Assembly (NCBI GenBank): GCA_037013685.1
Contig: CM072889.1
Location: 17,989,976-18,053,975 of the forward strand
DNA: 64,000 nucleotides
Origin: Acridotheres tristis
Lineage: Eukaryota > Chordata > Aves > Passeriformes > Sturnidae
Direction of reading: 5' to 3'
Part shown: positions 23,331-35,990 of the stretch, piece after piece
Numbering within the stretch: the stretch's first letter is position 1
How the letters are laid out: every line of letters begins with the position of its first letter
Notes under the pieces: generated by a model
Databases searched by the model: none
What the model was told of the DNA's origin: nothing
Seen by the model: only the letters and a program-made list of their open reading frames with translations
Translations under genes and position numbers: made by a program

Positions 23331-26300
23331 CCTGCAGTTATTTCTGCTGCCTGGGCTGCGTGTGCTCCCCTCGGGATGCAGCTGCAGTTTGAAAAGCAGT
23401 TAAAGATTCCCTGCTGCCCACAGCAGTGCTGGACGATTACAACTGGGATAATACACGAGTGCCAAAGAATTGCAGAAGAGAAAATTGTGTAAAAAGCCTC
23501 TGTGGTGGGGTTGTGACCGTGGCTGGAACAGCTGCTGCATGCCAGAGCCTGTTTGTTTTGTCCAGCAGTGCCTGGGGGCTGTCAGCTTTCCAAAGGGAAG
23601 AGCAGAACACAGGAAAACCTCCAGCACTGGATTTTGCTATTGCTGGTGCTGGGACAGCCAGGGCTCCAGGATGGGGAAATGCTTCTTGCTGAGCTGAGCA
23701 GAGAATGGCAGCAGCACTCTCTCTCCCTTTGATGTCTGCTGCCTTTGACAGAGTTTCCCGGGTGGCAAGGCTTCTTTCTGGATGAGGGTCCTGTTAGAAA
23801 CAGCTCGTTCAGGAGACATCAAATAGTTCCCAATTTAGCCTAGTTTAAAGGAACTCAATATTGAAAGGGAAGAAGATACCACTGAGATACTGGTGATAGC
23901 AGCAGGTGGTAAATGTATGTGGGGTGGGTAAGCAAAGGAATCACTTCAGAGGAAGCAGGGGAAAAAAAGAAAAAAAAGTCCATTTTCCTTTTGCCAGTTT
24001 GGATTTGGATACATCTTCTGAAAGTGTCACTGAAATTAGATTTTTACATGCTTGTTACTCACATGTAAGGAGTAAAATTGGGGAGCTGAGATCCTTTATT
24101 CAGACAGTAAATATGGGTCTGAAAACAACATTCACCAAGTGTGGATGTGAAGGAATTTAACGAGTGGGTTTGAGCAGGAGACTGGATGTGTTCACCTCTC
24201 CTGGTTGAAAGAAAGCCCTGAAGACAGGTCCAGTGTTGTGTTACAATGAACCTGCAACTTTCCCCTTTCCTGACACCCTTGGCTGTGCTCAAACTCCTGA
24301 TTCCAGAATGCCAGCTGCTTCTCTCTGCACTTCAGCCCTTCCCTCGTGATGTGGTGTGTTCCCTGTGCTCACAACACCAGTGGTCACCTTGAAAAACCAC
24401 AATTCCAGGTCTCTTCATGCAGTTCCCAGGAGCTGGCTCGGTCTGGTGCTGGTGTCCTGGGATCTCCCACAGAGCAGGTGCCCACTGCACACACAGACTG
24501 CAGGTCATTTATTCCCCTGCCGAGCTGATGCTTTCATAATGGCACTAATTAGTTTCAAATTTACCTTTTACTTGTGTTCTGCATCACAGGGGCTTGCTGC
24601 AGTGTGAGATGTGCTCTACACACCCAGCATCTGCAAACCCTGGAAGGTTTTGTCTCTACTCTCTCCTGTACATCTCTTTCAACAGGTTTTCAAAAAAAGT
24701 TAAACATTCTGGGGGTTTAGCAGATTTTAGTATTGCTCAATCCTCTTGACGGACAGATAGCATTTATCCAAATTTACTGTGACAGAAAAAGATCCTCTCA
24801 CCTTAAATATTTTCTAGATATTTAAGAATATCCAATACTCTAACACCAAGGTTTGACTTTCCCACTGAACTGGATTTGAATGTACAGGGAACACAGAGAG
24901 GCTGAACATCTCTGTTTGCACTTAGCAAAGCAGCACTTCAGAGCAGCTTATGCAATGGCAAATGGTTTTTCATTCTGAATATTTTTCATGATTTTTCATA
25001 TCTTCTTCATTACAACTTCCACAAGTACTCTGAAGATGTTTCTTTTCATGCTAGTCAAACATCCAGCATGAGATTATAATATCATCTGTCTCTGATTACT
25101 ATTTTGCCTTTTTCCCTTCACTAGAGGATTGTCAAATGGGTGGAGCTGATGATACTTCACAAGCTGACTGAACAAAAAAAGGCTAATTTTTTTCAGCACT
25201 GACAGTATTTGGATTATATATATGATATAGAAATAAACTTGCAATATCACATAGAACAGATTTACAATCTGGGCCACTGCAATTAAAGAACAAACTGAAT
25301 CCAAATCCAAATTAGAAGAATCTGATATGGATATGTGTTTGTGCAGTGAAAATGAGGGATTTGGGTTTTTTTTTACATTTGCTTGAGGAAGGAAAGAATA
25401 TTTTTTACAATGTTCTTTAATGGCATCAATGTTGAGATTCTTAATATGATTCATTCTGCTGAAATGCTCAGACCACAAAGTTATTGAGTGGTTTATTCCT
25501 CGCTCACACTGACATCTCTATGACATGAACATATCAAATGAAGGCATTGTACACAGAGAAAAAAATCATTTCTCAGTGCTCAAGTATCTGATGCCACAGT
25601 CAAACAGAAAATCAAGACAAGGTTGGCATTTCCAGGACTATGTTCAGACACAATTTTGCAGACATGTTCCATCTTTCAAGAATTTTTGAAGAGGTGCTGG
25701 AAACACCATTCTTTTCATACATAGTGTTCCAAAAGATTTTCTGGAAAAAATGTCTGATTATTTTCAAGATGAGAGGTTAAAAGTTGTTTGCTGAACATTC
25801 TGTTAACAAAATCTCTTATAAAAATCATGTAAACTCCTACACACTGCTCAGCAGAGTAGAATTTTTAGGTAGAGTCTCAATTTGTGAAATTATCCAGGTG
25901 CTCTTCAGTTATATCCAGCCTTCTTTCTTTCTCTCTGGGGAAATGGTATTTTCACAGGGTATCCCTGCTTCCTCTCAATTTTGTGAGTTTGAGAGTTGCA
26001 AAAAACCCCAATGCTCTGAATAGCTTACAGCAGACTTTATACCCTTAAATAAGAGATGGAGAACACAGTTCAGATCCACTTCTGGGTAGTAAATGTCTAT
26101 TAACATCCTCCAGAGATTGGCATTCTTAAAAAATATCATCCCTGTTTTATGTGTCAGCATATCTGCTACTTATAAATGCTAATTTTATTTATTAATCTAT
26201 TTAATATGTGATGGTTTGATCGAGATGTATTGAATTTAGAACTTTGTCTTACTTTTGAAAGAATTTCTTTATTGCAAAGGCACTGGACCAGATTTTTAAG

Positions 26301-27701
26301 CTTGTATTTACCCTTAATTTCAGTGCTGATATTCATCATTCCTAAAGGATACAGTGGAAATGATGTGTGTTCTCTAGAAGAAAGTCCCTTTCTCAGTTAC
26401 ATTTATAAGAGAGTTATAAAAGAAGTACATAAATATAATTTCTATTTCAAACTCGTAGTCTTTGTCTTTTATTCTTTAGGAGATGTGCTTGTGCTCACTG
26501 AACTTAACTGGAATTTTGTCATTGAATTCAATAATGTGTAATCTTGTTCTTCATTTCTTTTAGAAGTCAGGAGTTCTGTTTGTCCTGGAAGTCTCTCTTG
26601 AGAAAGAAAATGACTGTCACAGCCACTGGCTGATGGAACAGAGCCCAGCTTATTGGATTTATTACAAGCATTGTCAGTTGTAGCTCTGAAATAAAAAGAG
26701 ACACTTAAATGGACTCCTGAAAGGTGCATATACAGACTGGCAATGAAAGCATTTTATTTTTGATTTGTATCTATTTTACGTGGCTTGCATATTTTCACAG
26801 CCCTTGTTCTGTGGAATCATCTGCCATAATCAAGTTTTGCTCTGTGAGAGAACCAGGATTGTATCATCCTTTTTTTTCCTGCTGCACTTTGTGATCCCTC
26901 CTTTGACTTCCCAGCAGCAGTGACAAGATGAGCGTTGGCAGGATGACTTTGAGGTGTGTTCCTGTTCCCTGGTGTGACATTGGCCCAGCCCACAGAGCTG
27001 GAAGTTTTCAGCTTGGGAAGATCTGACTGTCCCTTTGGGTTCTTTCTTAAAACCTTTGCTGGTGGTTTGGGAAGAGGAGGGCAGTAGTGAATGAACAAAT
27101 ATGTAATTGCATTTTAACAGCCTCTTCCCCAAGGTTCCTTCATACTTGGTTAAGTACAGGGCCATAAAAGTATAAAGGTAAATTTTTGCTGTTCAGTCAG
27201 TGTGACAATGAAGACTTTCTGGCTGGAGCTATTTAACATCAGTCAAGGCAATTTGTCCTTTTTTTCTGACATAATTGGCTTGGCTCTGGATAATTACAGA
27301 TCTAATAAACTGATCAGGAAACCTTAATATTTTTCAGCAAAATAATATCTTCACAGATAAAGTGACCTATAGATTCTCCTTACAAACGTGGCTGTGTGGA
27401 GTGGTGCTGCTGAAATCAACCCTGTGGAATGGAGAAGCACAGGAGCACTTTATCAAACAATCTGTAATGTTTAAGTAGAATGAAATTAGCTGGGCACGAA
27501 TGAGATCAAAGCCTTAAGTGAGGTTTCAAGGGTGAAGAAAAGGCTGCAGTGGTGAATAGCAATTACTTGTAGTTAATTTAAACTTACTGAAAGATTTTAG
27601 GGATCAAAGTTGGGTCTTTTGAGAAAGGGGAATCATCCAATTTCCTCTACTTATATTTTTCCAACATAAATTAATCTTGATATATTTTATTAACTTCTTA
27701 C
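23331..27701. other. Noncoding sequence, no gene recognised
   Basis: The GC-richer zone around the minisatellite continues to about 23800, with overlapping open frames on both strands that match nothing known. From there the sequence is AT-rich. The part at 27270-27400 is balanced, repeat-free and contains TAATTACAG-like words, which could be regulatory, but I see no direct evidence. No CR1 or LTR piece is recognised. Confidence 0.68.

Positions 27702-27726
<25 letters not shown>
27702..27726. repeat. Poly(T) tract, 25 bases
   Basis: Twenty-five consecutive T residues, the longest pure homopolymer I found in the window. If read as poly(A) on the minus strand, the sequence to its right should look like a retrocopy 3' end. 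It does not resemble any gene I know. Confidence 0.9.
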
Positions 27727-27733
<7 letters not shown>

Positions 27734-29679
27734 AGGAGCACTTTGACTTTTGTCCACTGAAACTTTTTAGCTTTTGTTTATTAAACCACACCAGGGTTAC
27801 ACCCTGGGGTTACTCTGTTGCTGTCTCTGAACTTCCAGCTTAGGACGTGCAGACAAAAACATTTCTCCGTGTATTTCTTATTTACTGAAGCATAAAGCAA
27901 TTTGATCTTTCAAGAATGCAACATAGTCAAAAATATTAATATTACATTCTTAGTAAATTCCATTACAGTGCTCTTCAGCAAATAGACATTGGCAAGTTTT
28001 TGTTTGCTGTCATTTTGGCTTCTAATGCTTCAAAAAACAATGATTGTGGCCATTATATTTATTATATCTTTTCAAACTATTGTGCAACAGTGATAACAAA
28101 ACAATTTGTCTGCTACTAAGTGGATAATATATGTGAAAAAAAGCATGTTTTAATGAGTGAATGATAAATAGAGTTTTTTATTTGAAACTTATTAGCTAAT
28201 AATACACCTTCAACACCAGCATTAGTCAAAAACCTCCAAAAATATTTCCTTTTTAATATCATGCTTGGGTTTGACAGCTGTGGAAATACCAGTATTTATT
28301 ATTAGTGTACAGCTGAATGGCAATTTAAATCAAGTCTATTACAAATTGTCCTGCTCTAAAGTAATAAAATTAATAGCTATGTAGCAAAATAATAAAGCAA
28401 AGATTAATCACGGATTGCATGGGAATAAAAAGTCTCTTGGAAATTATATTTTCCAGGGATATTTAGCAGTAATTTTGCTTCCCTTAACAATTTATTCTGA
28501 TAATTAAACAGATGTTAAATTTAACAGAAAGTGCTGTTTAGAGAAACGTTGGCATCACCAGCTCTGCTTTTCCTGCTCAGGGATCAGGAGCAGCACCAGT
28601 GACACCCTGACAGAATTCAGCCAGGCAAGTGCTTCCACTCTTCTGGCCAAACCTTGAGGCAACATCAAGTGTTAATGTTGATCCCAATAAAAAGTGTCTC
28701 CAGTTTGATCCAGGAAGGAATTTGGCACCCTGAGTTTGAATTTTCCATCCTTTACAGCCGTCCCTCCCCGTGCTGCTGTCAGCAGCATTTACAGCCACAC
28801 TTTGTCTTGCTGCTCCTTGAAAAGCTGACAAAAAGCAGAGTTGCAATGCAGCTGATCTCCTGGGAATAAAGATGTGCATATTGGGGATTTTCTTTCCTTC
28901 ACATCACATTAGGAGCACGATTTATATCCCTCAGTTTGGAGATGACAGACTTTTTAAGCAATCTTCCAAATCATGCTGCCTTCTCTGATGACATCCTGTA
29001 TACAAAAGCAGACTTGCTGCAGGTACTGGCTGGAAATCTGAGAGAAAAGAAACTTTTCAAATTTAATTTTCTTCCACATTTTATTTTTTTTTTAAATATT
29101 ATTGCTCTTAAAATGTGGGGTTTATCCCCTAAAGTGAATGGAAAAGCTTCAATACAACATTGGTGTAAGGATTACAAAATCTTAAGGTCTGAAATCTTTA
29201 TGATCTAACCTTCATATTCTTCTTTTTGATGTGAGCCGTGTTTAAAATTTCATCCTTAATAATGAAAATCACAATTGTTGTATCTTCAGTTCATGAGCTC
29301 CTTCCACTTACTACTAATTATGGCTGGGGGGGAATAAAAATTTACTGGTTTCTTTAAGACTGAAATAGAAAGCTGAGAGTTGGTATTGTTATTTCTTTTA
29401 GCTCTTGAGTACTGGCAGTGGTGAAGCATCTTCTGGTTGGCCCATGATGTTTCTAGCCATTGTCATGAAAAAATCCACATTTTTTTAGCCTGCATCATAG
29501 GAAAAGTTCCACAAGAATTGTGCTAAATTTCTTCATCCCTCATAATCCAGGCATTCAGCTACATACACACATCTCTACAAGGAAATTAAAAAAGCTGTTT
29601 CTGGTAAATATTTATAAAATGTGTAATTTTGCACTTACCTACTAATAATCTAAATATCACATAATTAAGCCCACTGTTT

Positions 29680-29710
<31 letters not shown>

Positions 29711-29714
29711 AAGA
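29680..29714. repeat. A-rich tract with GAAA repeats
   Basis: Seventeen A residues (29680-29696) run into GAAAGAAAAGAAAAAAGA, giving a purine-only stretch. It is simple-sequence DNA. The Lys/Phe-rich frame through it is an artefact. Confidence 0.85.
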
Positions 29715-30446
29715 TAATCTGCACTGCAAATCCATCTGAATACAAAATCCAGAAAGAGAGTTTAAAGTAAGATTAGAGTTTGGGGATTTTGGGATGGTGT
29801 GAGTGTCTATAATTAGCCCAAACCCATTGGTACCTTCTTGTGCTTTGTGTTTTGGGAGGTTTAGACTCTCAGAGTTGATGATACTCGATGTCTTTAAAGA
29901 CATGAAAGTGTGCATCTCCACAGAAGGCTTTTTGATGCCATTACAATATTCCTTGAAGAGATGTAAATTCCAAAACTACTGTCACTTGAAAGTGACTTAT
30001 TATCTCTATTTTCAGTGAAAAGGCACTTGGCAGAACATATACACTTAACTTATTTGGAGGTTGCCTAAAGACACGATTGAAAAAGAAAAGTTGGGTGAAT
30101 ACAGACAATTTTCACTATTGATTCCTGCAGAATGTGCCCTCCTGCAGGTCTCTGATTATCAGATGAGTCAGGCAGAGGATCTCAAAAGCAGAATTTCTCT
30201 CAGGGCCAGCAGATCTCTGCCTCACTACTCAGCAGAGAGAGAGCAGGTCTCGTTGGGGAAAACAACATTTGTATTTCAAAGAAAGAATAAAATAATCAAT
30301 ATATTGCATTTACTTGGCTGCTTTTCCTTACTGTTTCTTACAGCAAATTAAATATAAACATGTTTGGGATGTATGAATAATATTGGGGGGAGAGAATCTG
30401 CTCTGCTCCTTGAAGAACTCAAACTGGAGAATAGTTCTAACAGCTC

Positions 30447-30475
30447 AAAGGGCCCATTTTCAAATGGGCTTTTTT
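30447..30475 (+). other. Strong hairpin followed by T run
   Basis: GCCCATTT (30452-30459) and AAATGGGC (30462-30469) form a perfect 8-bp inverted repeat with a two-base centre. The flanking AAAGG and TTTTT can extend the stem through G-T pairs, ending in a T6 run at 30470-30475. In bacteria this would pass for an intrinsic terminator. In bird DNA no such function is expected, so only the structure is reported. Confidence 0.55.
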
Positions 30476-31407
30476 GACTAAAGGAACCTGAAGAGGACAG
30501 AGTTCCAGGAGGGTTTTGTCAGGAAAGCATCTAAAGGAATTCAGCTGGATCCAGGTAGAGAAAGGCCTTTAGGGTGGAATCCTGGTCTGATAGAGTACAT
30601 GTGGTTTCTCTGTTGTAGCTCTTCTTGTGAAACAATAATGTGTATTTTGGAAGGTGCTTAGATGAATTTTTTTTTTCAATTTCCTTTTTATCAAGTGTAA
30701 TCTTCGATTTACATTAAAGTGCACTGTCCTGCCCAACATCCATCTGCCCACCAAAGGGTGTCATCTGTAAATTAGGATACTGGAATCCACATAAATATTC
30801 AGCTTTCATTAATGTTCTACTCCAGGATATTTAAAGAGTAATGGTGTGTAGCCCTCTGGTAATTTTATAGGCCATTTAGTGCTGTGGTGTTGAGGTGTGG
30901 AAGAAATGTCCTCTAGCGAACAATTCCAGCTTGCATGGGTCTCTGGAAAGCAAAAAGGCACTAATAGCTGCAGTCAGCAAGGCATCGTGATGTTCTTCCA
31001 AATCTGAGGCCATGGTTGGGTAGGAAATTTAATATCCATGAGCACTAAAATATGATATAAAAATCTGGAGACCCAGGGCAAGGATGTCCCGGGTGGTTTT
31101 TGGCTCGTGAGCAGAGCACATTTTAAACAGCCTTGTCTGCACATGCTGCTGTTTGGAAAGATGTGCCCCATGAAAACAAATAAGATCCCTTCAGTTTGAA
31201 AATGCCAGAGTATTTACTTGCTAAATAAAATATAAAGAAAGCTGTAAATATGCTTCATTACAACACAGCCTGGTCTTTAGAGGATTTTGAATAGCTGTTG
31301 TGCACAGTGGAAGACAAATTAATCTCTCTGAATCTCTCTCAGCTGAAACATTCTAATGTTAACTAACAGTTTCTAGTGATCAAAGTGATTTAGTTAAATT
31401 ATTTATT

Positions 31408-31418
31408 TGCATATGCAT
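31408..31418. promoter_or_regulatory. MORE-like palindromic POU site
   Basis: TGCATATGCAT at 31408-31418 matches 11 of the 12 bases of the MORE palindrome bound by POU-factor dimers (known motif ATGCATATGCAT). It sits in a TTATTTGCATATGCATTTAA context. The match is visible; binding is not shown and could be chance in AT-rich DNA. Confidence 0.2.
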
Positions 31419-31443
31419 TTAAAAGTTTTTATTGTTGTAGCTC

Positions 31444-31481
31444 AAGGGAAGAGAAGGGAAAGGAGAAGGGGAAGAAGAAGG
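31444..31481. repeat. 38-base polypurine tract
   Basis: Thirty-eight consecutive A or G bases made of AAGGG, GAGAA and GAAGAA words. Such tracts can adopt triplex structure under torsion. Here it is most simply low-complexity DNA. The basic peptide encoded across it (rich in Arg) is a consequence of composition. Confidence 0.8.
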
Positions 31482-34400
31482 TCTTTAGATAATTACCTGA
31501 GATTTAAGAGCAGCTGGCCCTGCCTTGTCCTACTTTCGGAGCTGGATCAGGCAGCTTTGGCCACCAAATCTCATGATTGTCACTTGCTCTTTGTTATGGT
31601 TAGAATTGCACTCATCTCTGCTTTTTCTCCTTTAATTAGCAATCGAAATGATCAGGAATGGATAATTTCAGTCATTAAAGTCATGTTTGTTGTATCCCAC
31701 TCTTAATCAAAACGTTTGCTGATAGTGTAAATCTCTATTTTCCTGCAGGGCCTTTAGAGGTTCTGTTTGTTTTATTGTGTCCTTCCTGGTCTCTGGATTG
31801 ATCTCTACAACAGGGAAATGGTCTGCTTAAAAATCAGAACCAGATTGTGGTTGGCATGGAAGAGCAATGAGTGGAAGGTGAAGGTTTTAGCATTGCTTTA
31901 TTTTCCCCTCCTTGCCCTCCCCAAGTTAATGGGCTCCAATTGCACCTTGGTGCTTTCAGTCCTTGGTGCAGCAGGTGTGTGCCAGGCAGCCCCAGGAAAT
32001 AAACTGATTTATGACAGCCAGTCGGGGTGCAAATTTGTTTGCATTGGTGTAGGAAGCCTGGAATCAATGCCATGTAACAAACAAAGCAACTAAACTATCA
32101 AATCATGTACAGCTCAGCTTCAAAATGTAATAGGCAGTAAGTTTTGTTTAAAAAACCAAAAACTGTGAGCAAAAACGATGCAGGGAGAAAAGTGCCAGTT
32201 CTTTGTGTTTGCAGCATCATCCCTGTTCTATTTTTAGTTCCAATTCCTGTGAAACTTAACAAAGGACTCAGACAAATTCCAAACCTTACAGAGTAACCCA
32301 CAACAAAACAAAACATTTAGAAAGGTCAAAGCAAATCTCTTTTTCTCTTACCACCTTCACATCTGTGGAGACACTGATTCTCACAGCTCGTAGGAGGAGT
32401 ATTCTATTTTGACCTTCAAAAATTAGCTAATTGTAAACAGAATATTGTTCTGCATGTTCTCAGAAAGAGGCATCAATCTGTGTGCTTTGAGAGTCTTTAC
32501 TTTTGTTGTCTTTAGGGTTGCATTTAAAGGATTGCCTTGTCACACGTGGTGAGTAAAACACGTATGAGAAAGGGTCCAAAATAGTTATGAAGCTATTGGT
32601 GATGTTTTGTTTTTTCCTCTTCTGGAACAGATGGATCTATATTAAAAGGCTAGAGCAAACTCCACATTTTGATTTTTTTTCAGACATTTTCCCAAAGATT
32701 AATCCCACAAAGAATTCTAGAAAATACATGTTAACACCTCTGCAAGTGTCATGTTTGTGTTCAGATTTCAGCGTGTCTGTTCCTGCATCCACAGCCAGTT
32801 ATCCTTGGGTCTGTAGGATTCTGGGGGAGGAAATTCCTTCAAAACAGGGAGTATATGTTTATTTATTTGTTTGGATACTTTGCTAACAAAAGCACACAAT
32901 AAACTCAGCATTTTACTACAGCAACCTGGTGACAGCAGATAAACTTATTTCAGGTGGCAAGTTACAAATAGCAGTTGTGACTGAAAAGAGAATTTGAATC
33001 TAATAATAAGTATAACTGGTTAATTACATTGCCTCAGATCTGCTTTATGCTCTTATCAAATATGAACAAGACCTCTCTTCACTGCTCATGAATGAAAATG
33101 TATTAAACTGCTAATTGTTGCAGTTACTTTTTACAGAAGAATCAGTAAATGAAGTATTTTGAGATTAGTTTCAGGTCTATCCTGTATTATCATATCCTGC
33201 AGACAGGACATCATTATATTAAAAATAGACCATTTTATTGGACTGATTTGCACATTGCTGTGATTTTGAAAACAGATGAGGTTTGACCTAACTCTGCTCC
33301 CATTGGGTCTGTCCATTATCAATGATGCTGTGAGTCTGTGATTTTATACTTAAATTGCTTTTTATTTTTTCCATTTGTCTGATACCTAAAGAAAAAGATA
33401 AGTCATTAAAGTAAGTTGCTCTGATAAAATACAGAAATTAAAACTTTTGAAAGACTTATGAAAGGCTCCTGTTTTATCTGTAAATTAATCTAATTTCTGA
33501 CCTGACTGCCATCTTTGTTTCCAGTTCTGAATTTTTCCTTCTGTCAGCTGCTGTCAACTCCTTTTGTGACATTGTCAATTTATTTGCATTTTAATGAAGA
33601 CTTTTAAACAGTTTTTCACTACTAGGTAAGTCCCAGAGAAGAATTAGAGCCAAGGTCCCCTGTGTACACAAATTAGTGTATGACTTCATGAAGTTGTTTC
33701 TCACAATACAATTTAACAGGAGATGAAACAGATTTCTGTAGTTGTTGGCTACCTCAGTGGCATTTTGTCTTCTAGTTTTTGTGGTGATTGATGGTTTCAT
33801 CCATTAACACTTGGAAATCAAACCCTCACACTTTGTGTGCTTTGATGTGTGTCTGTATTTAACTGTGCACAGGGATCCATCCCCAGCAGAGTGGAAAAAA
33901 CTGCAGGAAAGGAAAGACAAAGGAAAAAAAGTAAATTTGACTTTTTTTGCACCTCTAGGTCTTAAATTTCACACAGCATTATTTCTCTCCTGGCTGTTGT
34001 TCAGGCTTCAGGTTCTTTTTTTCTATGTAAATTATCCTACCACTGTGCTTTTCTTCCCTGTCTTGGATGTATGAATTTCATATCTTAATGTCAGACATCG
34101 TTCTAATTTTCAAATTTTCAAGCCTTATTCTGCTTGATTATTTTCAACATTTTGACGTTGACATCTTCTGTTTTTCCTGCATTGAGTCTGGACAGAGTAT
34201 TATGAGCCATTATTTTTCTCCTTTTTGCCAAGTTCTAAAATTTTCTATTTGAATAGCTGCATAATGATAACTGTGGCAGTTCTCTAATTCAAGCCATCTG
34301 CAAAAGCAGTGTCTCCTTGGAAATGCATTAACCTCATCTTGTGGAAATAAAGGAATGTTTGGTTTTTTGGTTTTTTTTCTTTTCAAAAGGACTCACTTGA

Positions 34401-34574
34401 AAGAAAAGAAAATCCAGTGTGTGCATATTTATGCTTTGATTTAAATAGTGATCCTGAACCTTGAAATTTTAAGAGAGGGGGTTTTAGAATGTAAATTGTT
34501 CAAATAGAGCAATGGGGGGTTTAGCAATTTCAAGAACTGTGGAAGCAAATCCTGAAGGGAGATCCAATCCTTGA

Positions 34575-34620
34575 TTTTTTTCCTTTCCTTTTTTCCTTTT
34601 TTTCTTCCCTTGCCCACTAG
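34575..34620 (+). other. Long pyrimidine tract ending in CACTAG
   Basis: Thirty-seven consecutive pyrimidines (34575-34611) are followed by GCCCACTAG, with AG at 34619-34620. The layout resembles a 3' splice site. The sequence after it has a short open frame that stops within about 30 codons and matches no known exon, so no exon is called. Confidence 0.15.
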
Positions 34621-35859
34621 TATAAGAAGATTTTAATTACTATGAAGATTATTGAGGCTGCCATCTATAAATCAATAATTTTTCCCTGGGTCTGCTCTGT
34701 GTGAGCACAAATACCATCTTTCTCCAAACATTTGTAATTATGCTGAGTTTGTGAGTTTCCAACACACATCACTAGTGATAAACACCATCAGGAATGCAGT
34801 TGCAGTAAATATAACCTAATGCTTATTAGTAAAAATGTGTAATTACATTCCTAAAGCACCTAAAGGTAATATTAAACTACACAGCAGATTATACTGGTTG
34901 TCCCAAAGGCTTGCACTTTATCTTGAAAATTGACTTTTAAAAATTCTCTCATTTCTTTGTGTGGGATGTAACTTACCTTGAAAACTGACCCTGGCACACC
35001 AACGTCATTGTGTTCTAAAACTGCTTTTAATTAATGATTTCTGAAGATAATGAGTAATCCTGCATTCTACCAGATTAGTTAAAATAGAGACTTCCAGCTG
35101 CAGTTTAAGGGGCAGAGAGTGGCAGAAAGGCCCTGACTGTGTTCCAGTGGTTGGGGACAGATCTTGGCTGGCTGTCACTCAGGATCTCTGCCAGGACAGA
35201 ACTCTTCTCCTGCCCTTTAATGTCTCCTTGGGTTTTCCATTCTTGCAGACTCTGAACAGACTTCTGATGATGTACCTCGTGATCATTTTTGCTCTTCTTT
35301 CTCTGACCCATTTCTTGCAATGCTTTCTATGTTCAGCAAAATGTGCACCCACTTCTCCTTTTTATCAGCCTCTCTTTGTTGCCTTCCTTTCTGTATGCAA
35401 TTAATTCCATATCTATATATTATGTATTTGATCTAGATGTGTGTATTCATTCCACTGAATAGAAACTCTCAAGTACCCTAGTCTGTGATAGCTATAAATT
35501 ATTCAAAATTCCAGTCATAAATTTTAATTTCATTCTGAACAACGTACTAATCTAAGGAGATGTTAAGTAACCTTTGCAATATATGTTGATGTATAAATAG
35601 TGGCATTAATGCCTCTGCACATTTCAGGAAGTGTTCCATGGTACCAGCCCTCCTCTGTCTCTCTCAGTTCTAGAAGCCATTGTTAGCATATGGAATTTTC
35701 TGAGTGAATTCCCTGAGCCAGGTCCCCATCAGAGCTGCTCCACAGCTTAACCTGTTTTCCACTCATTTTGCTTCATGCAGTGCAGGGTTGGGTGTGGAGA
35801 GTGCAGGTAATCTTGCTAATTATGAAAGAACTGTGGAATGACCTAGGACATGGAAGATG

Positions 35860-35990
35860 TCTGAATGTCTTCTTGCCCCAAAACCCAAGCTTGGCAAACC
35901 TTGGTGTACTCAGAGCCTTTTCCAGCTACTTTTTAATATTTCCAGGAATGGTGATTCCATTAAACTTTGGGAAACTTATTCCAAATTATA
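35860..35990 (-). mobile_element. Faint, old CR1 remnant
   Basis: The segment around 35930-35985 contains TTTCCAGGAATGGTGATTCC followed by an ACTTTGGGAAACTTATTCCAA-like block. Position by position this parallels the conserved CCAGGGATGGTGACTCCACC and following TTCCAATG block of CR1, as seen also at 18770-18815. Many substitutions and no octamer tail make this weak. If correct, the element is in minus orientation like the others. Confidence 0.5.

Larger units (their letters stand above)
27727..35859. other. Noncoding sequence, no gene recognised
   Basis: About 8 kb with no recognisable exon, RNA gene or named transposon, apart from the small sites listed separately. GC-richer parts at 28570-28870 and 31890-32010 carry overlapping open frames on both strands that look like chance. 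The perfect inverted repeat CCAGGGT-TAC-ACCCTGG lies at 27791-27807. Confidence 0.68.
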
